From Acidimicrobiaceae bacterium (GTDB lineage: Bacteria > Actinomycetota > Acidimicrobiia > Acidimicrobiales > Aldehydirespiratoraceae): a DNA stretch of 49,851 nucleotides. This document shows positions 33,524-41,066 of the stretch, in pieces. The notes under the pieces were generated by a model, which was not told where the DNA came from, did not search any database, and worked only from the letters and a program-made list of their open reading frames with translations. Position 1 is the first letter of the stretch, and each line of letters opens with the position of its first letter. The DNA is taken from the NCBI GenBank assembly GCA_009835735.1, contig VXWX01000160.1:1-49851 (forward strand), given 5' to 3'. A program made the position numbers and the translations under genes.

Positions 33524-35875
33524 ATGGCCCATCGGGCCGCTCCGCCACCCTATTCTGCTGGCACGACGGCTACGCGTTCTGTGGTGCTGGTGGTGTCGAT
33601 CGACGGGTTGGCCCCGCGCCATGTCACTCGCGCCACCATGCCCGCGCTCACCACCCTCGCTCTTGAGGGGGCTTCCTGCTTCGCTGCTCGCACCGTCACC
33701 CCGCCGACGACCCTGCCGGTTCACACATCGATGCTGCGGGGCGTCGCCCCGTCCACCCACGGGCTGTACAGCAACACACCGGCACCGCTGCGCACCGACG
33801 CCCCCTCGTTCCTTCAAGCGGCCCGCGACGCCGGTCGGTCGACTGCGATCTTCATCAACTGGCTGCCGCTGGACGCGGTGATCGAGCGGGAGGCGGCCGG
33901 GCAGCGGTTCGTTGTCGACGGCGGCTATGACCCGGACGAGGACCGCCGCTGCGTAGACGCCGCCGTCGCGGCCGTGGAAGGCGGCTGCTGCGACGTTGTG
34001 TTCGTCTATCTGGTGCGTCCCGATCTCGCCGGTCACGCCTACGGCTGGGACAGTGCCGAGTACGCGGCTGCGGTCACCCGATCGGACAGGGAGCTGGCCC
34101 GGTTGCTTGACGCGGTGGGCCCGGAGGCGTCCGTGTTGGTGACCACCGATCATGGGGGTCTCGGCACCGGACACGCCGACGAGGTTCCCGATGTTATGGA
34201 GACGTTCGTCGTGGTGCGGGCACCGGGCCGGATTTCGGCCGGTTCGGGCTGGCCGGTTGCGTCGCCACTGGATGTCGCTCCCACGGTTGCCGGCCTGTGC
34301 GGGTTCGGGCCTGATCCTCGCTGGGAGGGGTCGTCGCTGCTGGGCCGGGAGCTTCCGCTGGTAGAGGTCGTGCTGGATCTGCTGGCCGCCATGGCGCAGG
34401 AGACCTACGGCGAGCGGGTGACGATGCTCGACCACGCGCTGCAGTCCGCGGCGCTCGCCGCGTCGGACGGTGCCGGTGACGAGATGGTGCTCGCCTGCCT
34501 CCTGCACGACCTAGGTCACGTCCTCGACCGGGCCGGGCAGTGGGGTCTGCCCGGCCATGCCGAGGTCGGGGCCCGGGCCCTGCAGCCGGTTCTGTCTCCC
34601 GCCATCGTCGAGCCCATCCGGGGCCACGTCACCGCCAAGCGGTACCGCGTGGCCGTCGAGCCGGACTACCACGATCGCCTCAGCCTCGCTTCGAGGATGT
34701 CGTTGACCCAACAGGGAGGCCCTCTGGCGGCGGGCGACGCCGAGGCGTTCGCGGCGGGCGCGTTCGCTGCGGATGCGGTGCGGCTGAGGGGCTACGACGA
34801 CCGAGGCAAGGTCGACGGCTTCGCAGTCCCTGCGCTCGAGACCTACCGCGGCCTGATCACAGCCGCCCTCGCGCCGGAACGCCCGATCGACCCGTCGTGG
34901 GCGAGGGATGCCTGCCGTTGCGCCTCGTGCCGCGATCCGGGCAACGATCAGCACTTGATCGATGCGTCGGTGCTCGACGGGTGGACAGTGGTCCGCACTG
35001 ACCGGACCGGCGACGAATTGACCGTAACCCTGCACCACCGTTCGGGCGAGCGGCACGTCTGCCGCATCCCCACCGCAGAGCCCGGCGACCTGTCCGCCGA
35101 GCCGTGGGTGCCGGCGTTCGCCGAGCAGCTGCGGGCCGGCAGCACGAGCTGGACCGGCGATCATGGTCCGTTCGTCGATCAGCTGGCCCGGTGGGGCATC
35201 GCCCTGCTTCACGACTGCGGGGTCGAGCCGGGAACGGTCCTAGAGGTCGGCAACACGATCGGGTTCGTGCGGGAAACCAACTACGGCTCCCTCTTTGATG
35301 TCGTCGCTGAGCCCGACCCCGTCAATCTCGCCTTCACGCCACTCGCTCTGCCCGCCCACACCGACAACCCCTACCGGGAGCCGTGCCCGACCGCGCAGCT
35401 GCTGCACTGCCTGGCCGCGGCGAACGGCGGCGGCGCGAGCCGGTTCGTCGACGGCTTCGCCGCCGCTGCGCTGCTCCGAGCGGAGGATCCCACCGCGTTC
35501 GAGACGCTCACCACTACCGACGTGACGTTCCGCTATCGCAGCGCCGGCGTGGATCTGCAAGCCCGGCGTCCCCTGATCGAACTCGACTGCGACGGCGCCG
35601 TACGGGCCGTGAGCGTCAACAACCGCTCCATGGAGTCGTTGGGGGCCGACCGGGCCGAGACGGCGACGTTCTACGGCGCCTACCGCGTCCTGGTCGATCT
35701 TCTCGAGCGCGACGACATCGGGATCGAGATCGCCCTGCGGCCCGGTGAGCTGGTGGCGTTCGACAATCGCCGCGTGCTGCACGGTCGGCGGGCCTTCCGG
35801 GTGACCGAGCGCCGGCACCTGCAGGGGTGCTACATCGACATGGACGCCATCCGTTCGGCGGCACGACTGATGTAG
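33524..35875 (+). CDS. Three-enzyme fusion: phosphodiesterase + PhnZ/TmpB-like HD oxygenase + TmpA/GBBH-like dioxygenase
   Basis: 783 residues, three complete domains. (1) Residues ~18-285: alkaline-phosphatase-superfamily nucleotide pyrophosphatase/phosphodiesterase, metal ligands Asp27, Asp167, His171, Asp209, His210, His217 and nucleophile Thr63. (2) Residues ~288-445: HD domain with His304, His328-Asp329, His345, His368, Asp425; spacings match the di-iron oxygenase PhnZ (34, 58/59, 80, 104, 161) apart from one shorter loop and one base step, and Lys372, Ser390 and Arg422 fall at PhnZ phosphonate contacts as I remember them. (3) Residues ~455-525: GBBH N-terminal zinc domain (Cys464, Cys466, Cys469); ~540-775: TauD/GBBH 2-oxoglutarate dioxygenase, iron ligands His612, Asp614, His753. 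TmpA and TmpB, separate proteins of types 3 and 2, turn 2-(trimethylammonio)ethylphosphonate into glycine betaine and phosphate. Methylphosphonate (PhnY*/PhnZ1) is the alternative substrate. A GTG start at 33581 is also possible. Confidence 0.85.
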   Translation: MAHRAAPPPYSAGTTATRSVVLVVSIDGLAPRHVTRATMPALTTLALEGASCFAARTVTPPTTLPVHTSMLRGVAPSTHGLYSNTPAPLRTDAPSFLQAARDAGRSTAIFINWLPLDAVIEREAAGQRFVVDGGYDPDEDRRCVDAAVAAVEGGCCDVVFVYLVRPDLAGHAYGWDSAEYAAAVTRSDRELARLLDAVGPEASVLVTTDHGGLGTGHADEVPDVMETFVVVRAPGRISAGSGWPVASPLDVAPTVAGLCGFGPDPRWEGSSLLGRELPLVEVVLDLLAAMAQETYGERVTMLDHALQSAALAASDGAGDEMVLACLLHDLGHVLDRAGQWGLPGHAEVGARALQPVLSPAIVEPIRGHVTAKRYRVAVEPDYHDRLSLASRMSLTQQGGPLAAGDAEAFAAGAFAADAVRLRGYDDRGKVDGFAVPALETYRGLITAALAPERPIDPSWARDACRCASCRDPGNDQHLIDASVLDGWTVVRTDRTGDELTVTLHHRSGERHVCRIPTAEPGDLSAEPWVPAFAEQLRAGSTSWTGDHGPFVDQLARWGIALLHDCGVEPGTVLEVGNTIGFVRETNYGSLFDVVAEPDPVNLAFTPLALPAHTDNPYREPCPTAQLLHCLAAANGGGASRFVDGFAAAALLRAEDPTAFETLTTTDVTFRYRSAGVDLQARRPLIELDCDGAVRAVSVNNRSMESLGADRAETATFYGAYRVLVDLLERDDIGIEIALRPGELVAFDNRRVLHGRRAFRVTERRHLQGCYIDMDAIRSAARLM

Positions 35876-35926
35876 CATGCGATGCCTGGGAGACGGTCCG
35901 GATCAATGAGGGGAGGTCGGGTTCCC

Positions 35927-36940
35927 ATGACGGAGGCAAGCTCGACTGTTGGCAAGTCGCCGAGTCCCGGGGCGAGGGGTTTCGAGCCGGACGTTCCCAT
36001 CACGGTTTCGCCGATACTGGACTGGCCGCCGCGGCCGGCGGCGACGCTGCGGCACATCTTCTCGATGATGCTGCCCCAGGGGCTGCTCTGGGTGGGCATC
36101 GCCGCGGTGGCGTGGAACTTCTTCACTCCGTCGATGGAGCGCATGGCGACCCTGAGCCCGAGATGGGTTCTCGAGATCTACGCCCGCAACGTCGTGATGT
36201 TCACCTTGGTGGCGGGAACGCTGCATGTGGCGCTGTACGTCCGGCGGGCCCAGCAGCAGCGCTACAAGTACGAGCGCCAGTGGCTGAGCACCACCAACCG
36301 GGAGTTCCTGTGGAACAACCAGACCCGCGACAACATCTTCTGGTGCCTGGTCAGCGGCTGCTCGGTGTGGACCGCCTATGAGGCGCTCACCATGTGGTTC
36401 TACGCCAACGGCTGGATCCCGCAGGTGGATTGGAGCTCGGGGTGGCTCTACCTGTCGGCGCTCACCGTGTTCACGTCGCTGTGGTCGGTGACCCACTTCT
36501 ACTTCATCCACCGGGTGCTGCACACGCGCTGGGTGTACGACCATGTCCACTACCTGCATCACCGCAACGTCAACCCGGGGCCCTGGAGCGGCCTGTCGAT
36601 GCACCCGGTGGAGCACATGATGTACCTCAGCATGTTCGTGCTGTGGTGGGTGGTGCCTGCGCACCCGTTCATCCTGATCCTCACCCTGTCGTCCAACAGC
36701 ATCGCCACCGCGGTGACCCACTCGGGTTTCGAGCGCTACGAGATCGGCCGGCGCGGGGGACGCTCCATGAAGGGCGCCGACTACTTCCACCACCTGCACC
36801 ACCGGTACTTCGAGTGCAACTACGGCAACCGGCCCGTGCCGCTGGACAGGCTGTTCGGCACCTTCCACGACGGCACGCCCGAGGCCCACGCCCGGATGCG
36901 CCAGCGGATGAAGGCCCGCCGCGCCGCCCGAACCCGCTGA
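35927..36940 (+). CDS. Sterol desaturase / fatty acid hydroxylase superfamily protein
   Basis: 337 residues from ATG at 35927, preceded by GGGGAGGT; an upstream ATG at 35882 lacks one. Integral membrane di-iron enzyme with several hydrophobic spans (about residues 45-65, 85-105, 140-165, 185-205, 235-260) and the His clusters of the family: HFYFIHRVLH, HYLHHRN, HPVEH and HHLHHRYFECNYG. These enzymes hydroxylate or desaturate lipid C-H bonds using O2. It begins 51 bases after the fusion gene, same strand, so a lipid-related role next to a phosphonate/phosphodiester enzyme is plausible, for instance phosphonolipid processing. Substrate cannot be read from sequence. Confidence 0.85.
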   Translation: MTEASSTVGKSPSPGARGFEPDVPITVSPILDWPPRPAATLRHIFSMMLPQGLLWVGIAAVAWNFFTPSMERMATLSPRWVLEIYARNVVMFTLVAGTLHVALYVRRAQQQRYKYERQWLSTTNREFLWNNQTRDNIFWCLVSGCSVWTAYEALTMWFYANGWIPQVDWSSGWLYLSALTVFTSLWSVTHFYFIHRVLHTRWVYDHVHYLHHRNVNPGPWSGLSMHPVEHMMYLSMFVLWWVVPAHPFILILTLSSNSIATAVTHSGFERYEIGRRGGRSMKGADYFHHLHHRYFECNYGNRPVPLDRLFGTFHDGTPEAHARMRQRMKARRAARTR

Positions 36941-36950
36941 GGCATTGGCT

Positions 36951-38033
36951 CTACTCCAAGACAGGATCGTCGCAGGGGGTTGAGGCTGACCGAGGGTTGA
37001 ATGTGCGCGGCTGTTGGACGAATCCGGCGCCTGGCCGGTCCGAGTGCAAGTAGGCGTCGATGGCGTCGGCGGTGGCGCCGGCCGCGACGCGGATGTACTC
37101 GTCGGTGACGAACAGTCGAGCTTCTGAGGGATTTGAGAGGTACCCGTACTCGACTAGGGCGGTCACCACGGACGGGCGGCGGATCATCCCGTAGGCGTCG
37201 TCGCCCTCGGAGCGCAGGACTCGCAGCACGCCGGCATCGGGCAGGCCGCTCCATGCAATGTCGTCGAAGGCGGCGAGCGCAGCGGTGATCTCCTCATAGA
37301 GCAGCCCGCCGAGGCGAGCGGAGTCGGCGCGGACCTGTTCGGCTGTGCGGGACTGCACGTACACCTCGCTGCCCGGGACGCTGCTGGGGCTCCAGGTGGG
37401 GGCGTTGTGGTGGATCGACACCAGCGCGTCGGCCCCCAGAGCGTCGGCGAAAGCGGCGCGGACAGAGTGCAGGATCGAGTAGTCGCCGGTGCGGGTGGTG
37501 GCGGCGGAGATGCCGCGTTCGGCTAACTCATCCAGGACCGCGCGGCTGAGTGTGAGGTTCAAGTCGCGCTCCACCAGGCCATTGGGTCCTACGGCGCCGG
37601 TGTCCCACCTCCCCCCATGGCCGGGATCCAGCACGACCTGGGCGCTCTCGATCGGCACACCGGCGGACACTTCGGCCGTGCCGCCGCACGGAGTCCGCAC
37701 TAGGTAGCCCGCAGCGGTGCGGTCAAGGACCGCCAGCGGGATCCCCGACGGGGTGAGTACCGCCGGTGGGTAGCCGCTGCCTGTGCTTGCTCCTGTCCCG
37801 TCCCCTGCGAGAGGCGGTACTGGCTCAACGGCTGGTGGGTCTGACGGCGAGCCTGCCGCCGCGGCTTCAGCCGTCTGGGCCGGATCCGGGTCATCGGTGT
37901 CGTTGGAACACGCGAAGACGGCGAGGACGAGGAAGACGGCACCTCCCCCGAGCATTACTGCTCGGCGGAGGTGCCGCTCCAGGCTGGCTTCGGGTGAGCG
38001 TGACCGGGCAGGTTGCCCAGCCATCAGGGTCAC
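36951..38033 (-). CDS. N-acetylmuramoyl-L-alanine amidase (Amidase_3), exported
   Basis: 360 residues. Hydrophobic export signal at residues ~27-42 (MLGGGAVFLVLAVFAC), possibly ending in a lipid-modified Cys though Phe at -2 is atypical; then a Pro/Ala-rich linker; catalytic domain about residues 128-330. Zinc ligands in VLDPGHGGRWDTGA (His), GLVERDLN (Glu) and SIHHNAP (His); the catalytic Glu lies in TALVEYGYLSNPSEA. It cleaves the bond between N-acetylmuramic acid and L-Ala of peptidoglycan outside the membrane. Converges with the sterol-desaturase-family gene (10 bases between stops). Start at 38033 or 38024. Confidence 0.9.
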   Translation of the reverse strand: MTLMAGQPARSRSPEASLERHLRRAVMLGGGAVFLVLAVFACSNDTDDPDPAQTAEAAAAGSPSDPPAVEPVPPLAGDGTGASTGSGYPPAVLTPSGIPLAVLDRTAAGYLVRTPCGGTAEVSAGVPIESAQVVLDPGHGGRWDTGAVGPNGLVERDLNLTLSRAVLDELAERGISAATTRTGDYSILHSVRAAFADALGADALVSIHHNAPTWSPSSVPGSEVYVQSRTAEQVRADSARLGGLLYEEITAALAAFDDIAWSGLPDAGVLRVLRSEGDDAYGMIRRPSVVTALVEYGYLSNPSEARLFVTDEYIRVAAGATADAIDAYLHSDRPGAGFVQQPRTFNPRSASTPCDDPVLE

Positions 38034-38073
38034 GTCACTGATCTGTCGGGCGCGCTCTCAATGGGTTGGCGGC

Positions 38074-38730
38074 TCACTGCTGGTCGGTGCCGTCGCTGGT
38101 GGCGCAGTCGGAGTGGTGGTCGGAGCCCTCGTTGCTGTGGTTGGCGGCGCAGTCGGCGTCGTGGTCTGCGCCTTCAGCGTGCTCGTGGTCCGAGCCGTCG
38201 GCGTGGTCCGAATGTTCGGCGTCGTCGTGGCCCGAACAGTCGTTGTCGTGGTCGGAGCCTCCGGTGCCGTGGTTGGCGGCGCAGTCGGCCGCGTGGGCTG
38301 AGGCGTCGTCGTGGTTGTCGGTGCACTCGGTGTTGTGGTCCGGGTCGTCGTTGCTGTGCTCCTGGATGCAGTGCGCCGTGGTCTCGGTCTCCGTTGGTGC
38401 GGTGGTCGCCACCGTCTTGGTCCCTGTTGGTGCGGTGGTCGCTGCCGTCTTCGTCTGGGCACTGCCGGATGTGGTTGCCAGCGCCGTGGTCTGGGCCTTT
38501 GTCGCCGTGGGCGCTGCGGTGGAGATCGTGTTGCTCTGCTCCGTCATCCCGGAGGTCTCAGCTGCTTGGCCGCTGGCCTGGCTGAGCGGGTACAGGACGA
38601 ATGCGGCCAGCGCGAAGGCCGCCGCGCTGACCGACAGCCACTTCTTCGGGTCCCGTGGACTCTTGGCGGCCGGCCCGAAGTCGATCTCTCGGGCGTGTTG
38701 TGGGTGGTTCCGGGCATGTTCAACGCTCAT
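38074..38730 (-). CDS. Membrane-anchored Cys/His/Asp-rich repeat protein, putative metal binder
   Basis: 218 residues. A short cytoplasmic N-terminus, one hydrophobic segment (about residues 32-50, VSAAAFALAAFVLYPLS), a Thr/Ala-rich linker (~65-118) and a C-terminal ~100 residues made almost only of Asp, His, Cys, Ala, Ser and Glu. Six Cys alternate with His/Asp; the unit DCAANHxxxGSDHxxDC occurs twice, and SDH/ADH triplets recur. The pattern resembles metal-chelating tails, but no family is recognised. DNA repeats of about 38 bases underlie the repeats. Downstream of the histidine kinase gene on the same strand; a 10-base element shared with the response-regulator promoter lies 55 bases upstream. 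Opposite-strand open frames here are shadows. Confidence 0.7.
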   Translation of the reverse strand: MSVEHARNHPQHAREIDFGPAAKSPRDPKKWLSVSAAAFALAAFVLYPLSQASGQAAETSGMTEQSNTISTAAPTATKAQTTALATTSGSAQTKTAATTAPTGTKTVATTAPTETETTAHCIQEHSNDDPDHNTECTDNHDDASAHAADCAANHGTGGSDHDNDCSGHDDAEHSDHADGSDHEHAEGADHDADCAANHSNEGSDHHSDCATSDGTDQQ

Positions 38731-38784
38731 TTCCTCTGCCTTTCGGGGGAGTTGTCCGGTTCTGAGCGTTGCCAGTATCCGAAG

Positions 38785-38794
38785 GGAATATGAG
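38785..38794 (-). promoter_or_regulatory. Copy of the response-regulator box upstream of the Cys/His-rich gene
   Basis: CTCATATTCC on the minus strand, identical to the centre of the element in front of the response regulator gene (40928-40937). A flanking CATAACCG half-site (38805-38798) matches CTTAGCCG of the other copy at 6 of 8 positions. Candidate binding site of the encoded regulator; CATATT may double as a -10. Confidence 0.45.
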
Positions 38795-38823
38795 CGGTCG
38801 GTTATGCCCGGATCAGGGTCGCG

Positions 38824-40188
38824 CTAGGGCTCGCGGGCGGGGAGTTCCACCGTGAAGCGGGTGCCGGTGGGCTGACGGGCGGCCACGCTGACCTTGCCTC
38901 CCATGGCCTCGGTCAGCTGGGCCACGATGGTCAACCCCAGGCCTGAGCCGGCCTCCTTGAGCCGGGGCGTGTGCCGAGCCACGTACAGGCGCTCGAACAC
39001 GTGGGGCCAGTCTTCCTCGCTGATGCCGGGACCGTCGTCGTCCACGGTGATGACGGCCCGGGCCTCTTCGCCCCGGCCGTTGGACCGGTACTCCACTTGT
39101 ACCATCGAGTCGGCGAACTTGAGGGCGTTCTGAACCAGGTTGGCCACCACTTGTGCTACCCGGATGGGGTCGCACCAGGCGTTGACGGGTTCCTCGTTGA
39201 TCACCCGCATCTGGACGTTCCGGTCGGCCGCGTTCCGCGCGAATCCGGCGCAGACCTCTCGTCCCACCGCGACCACATCCGTCAGGTGGTATTCCAGCGT
39301 GAACTCGCGGGCGTCCAGTCGGGCCAGGTCCAGTAGGTCGCCCACCAGGCGTTCCAGGCGGATCGCCTCTGAGACGATGACCTCGGCCGCCTGCCCCCGG
39401 TTGTCCGCGGTGCCGTCGGCGATGGCTTCTCCGTATCCCCGGATGGAGGTGAGCGGGGTGCGCAGGTCGTGGGATATGGACATCAGGAACCGGCGCTCCA
39501 GACTCTGGGACCGTTCCAGCGATTCGGCCATCTCGTTGATCGACGCCGACAGGTCGGTGATCTCATCCGGGCGACCCTCGCTCGCCGGTACCCGAGCGCT
39601 CAGGTCGCCGCCCGCGATCAGCTGGGTGGCGTCGCGGGCCTGGCGGAGAGGCCGGGCCAGTCGGCGGCTCAACATCACAGCCACCGCGGCTCCCAATGCC
39701 AGCGATATCGCCGCCGACACCCCGAACCATCTCAGGACCGCTCCGAGGAACTGGTCGGCCGGGTCGGTCAGGACCACGGCGATTGTCACGGGGCCGGTCT
39801 GCTCGGCCGCAGCCGCCCACGCACTGGAGCCCCGGATCCCGCTGATCGTTTCTTCGGTTCCCGAGGCCAGAGGCTGCAGGTCAGCGGGCAACACGCTCTC
39901 CGGCAAATCGCCCACGAACGCTCCATTCCGGAGGAGCAGGACGGCTACATCCATGCGATTGAGATTCTCGGCCGCCCGGACCAGGTGTGAGTTCAGGTGT
40001 GCGCTGTCTCCATCCTCGTCGAAGTGGACCGTCGCCATCAGGCTGGCCAGCACGTCGGCCTCCTGCTCGAGCACCTGTTGAATCGCATTGCGATCGGCTC
40101 GGCGCACAAGCGCCAGCGTCACCGTGCTGGCTAGCAGCAGGGCCACAGCCACCGTTCCCACTACGGCGATGAACAGCCGCCGTTGCAC
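38824..40188 (-). CDS. Sensor histidine kinase
   Basis: 454 residues. Membrane spans at ~6-28 and ~154-175 flank an extracellular sensor region of about 125 residues; then HAMP (~176-228), HisKA with phosphorylated His240 (SISHDLRTPLTSIRGYG), and HATPase with NLVQNALKFA (N box), DDDGPGISEEDW (G1) and GSGLGLTIVAQL (G2). It would autophosphorylate in response to an unknown extracellular signal and pass phosphate to the OmpR-type regulator encoded 12 bases upstream. The Cys/His-rich exported protein encoded next hints at metal or envelope stress as signal. Confidence 0.94.
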   Translation of the reverse strand: MQRRLFIAVVGTVAVALLLASTVTLALVRRADRNAIQQVLEQEADVLASLMATVHFDEDGDSAHLNSHLVRAAENLNRMDVAVLLLRNGAFVGDLPESVLPADLQPLASGTEETISGIRGSSAWAAAAEQTGPVTIAVVLTDPADQFLGAVLRWFGVSAAISLALGAAVAVMLSRRLARPLRQARDATQLIAGGDLSARVPASEGRPDEITDLSASINEMAESLERSQSLERRFLMSISHDLRTPLTSIRGYGEAIADGTADNRGQAAEVIVSEAIRLERLVGDLLDLARLDAREFTLEYHLTDVVAVGREVCAGFARNAADRNVQMRVINEEPVNAWCDPIRVAQVVANLVQNALKFADSMVQVEYRSNGRGEEARAVITVDDDGPGISEEDWPHVFERLYVARHTPRLKEAGSGLGLTIVAQLTEAMGGKVSVAARQPTGTRFTVELPAREP

Positions 40189-40200
40189 TCTCGTTTCCCT

Positions 40201-40911
40201 TCAGTCCAGCCGGTAGCCCACGCCGCGCACGGTGGTGACCCGCAGGGTCTCGCCCAGCTTCTTGCGGAGTTGGAGCACATGGACGTCCACGGTTCGTTCG
40301 TCGCCCACCCAGTCGTATCCCCAAACGCCGTCCAGCAGTTGCCGACGGCTGAGGGCCAGCCCCAGGTTCTCGGCCAGGTACTGCAGCAGGTCGAACTCCC
40401 GAGCGGTGAGCGACACCGGGTCGCCTTTCAACCGCACCTCACGGCGGGCAGTATCCACCTCGACCTCTCCGACTTCCAGGATCGGGGGAAGGGTGGCCCG
40501 GGACCCGCCGTCGCTGCGTCGCAGCACGGCCCGAACCCTCGCGACCAGCTCGCGAGGGGAGAACGGCTTGGTCACGTAGTCGTCGGCGCCGAGCTCCAGC
40601 CCGACGATCCGATCGATCTCGCCGTCGCGGGCCGTGAGCATGATGACGGGCACATCCGAGAAAGCCCGCAGCTCACGGCAGAGCTGGATGCCGTCGACAT
40701 CGCCGGGCAGCCCGATGTCGAGGATGATGATCGTGGGCCTGTGCTGCTTGATGATGTCCAAGCCTGTCGCGCCATCAGATGCCTGAAACACCCGGTAGCC
40801 GTCCTGGCGCAGGTACATGTCCACCAGGCTGGCGATGTTGGGATCGTCCTCTACCAGCACCACGACCGGTTCTTCCTCTCTCCTCACAGCTGGCCATGCT
40901 CCCACAGTCAT
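40201..40911 (-). CDS. OmpR/PhoB-family response regulator
   Basis: 236 residues from ATG at 40911; a shorter form starting at one of the Val codons near residue 9-17 is possible, since AGGAGAGAGGAAG lies inside the first codons. Receiver domain with EDD (21-23), phosphorylated Asp65 (IIILDIGLPG), TxxK region ADDYVTKPFSPREL; C-terminal winged helix (about 135-236) with SLTAREFDLLQYLAENLG and GYDWVGDERTVDVHVLQLRK. Tandem repeats 40918-40949 directly upstream suggest autoregulation. Confidence 0.94.
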   Translation of the reverse strand: MTVGAWPAVRREEEPVVVLVEDDPNIASLVDMYLRQDGYRVFQASDGATGLDIIKQHRPTIIILDIGLPGDVDGIQLCRELRAFSDVPVIMLTARDGEIDRIVGLELGADDYVTKPFSPRELVARVRAVLRRSDGGSRATLPPILEVGEVEVDTARREVRLKGDPVSLTAREFDLLQYLAENLGLALSRRQLLDGVWGYDWVGDERTVDVHVLQLRKKLGETLRVTTVRGVGYRLD

Positions 40912-40917
40912 GTGATC

Positions 40918-40949
40918 AAACGGTTAAGGAATATGAGGAAACGGCTAAG
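40918..40949 (-). promoter_or_regulatory. Tandem direct-repeat box in front of the response regulator gene
   Basis: Two 11-base direct repeats, AAACGGTTAAG at 40918-40928 and AAACGGCTAAG at 40939-40949 (plus-strand reading), 21 bases apart, two helical turns. OmpR/PhoB-type dimers bind such tandem repeats on one face of DNA. The centre, CTCATATTCC on the minus strand, recurs before the Cys/His-rich gene. The rest of the 155-base gap to the substrate-binding-protein gene shows only a weak TACGCT (41006-41011). Confidence 0.55.
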
Positions 40950-41066
40950 CGCACGCCGGTTCGCGGCTCACGAAGCCTCAATTCTCGTGGATCCAGCTAC
41001 CCGGGTACGCTTCGCCGCCGTGAGGCGTCTCGCGTGCTGGGCTCCACCAGAGTGGACGACGACTCC

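Noticed and set aside
38066-38827. 253-residue plus-strand open frame opposite the Cys/His-rich gene
   Set aside because: Trp/Ser/Val-rich mirror of a repetitive gene; the minus-strand frame has an export signal, ordered linker and a regulatory box.
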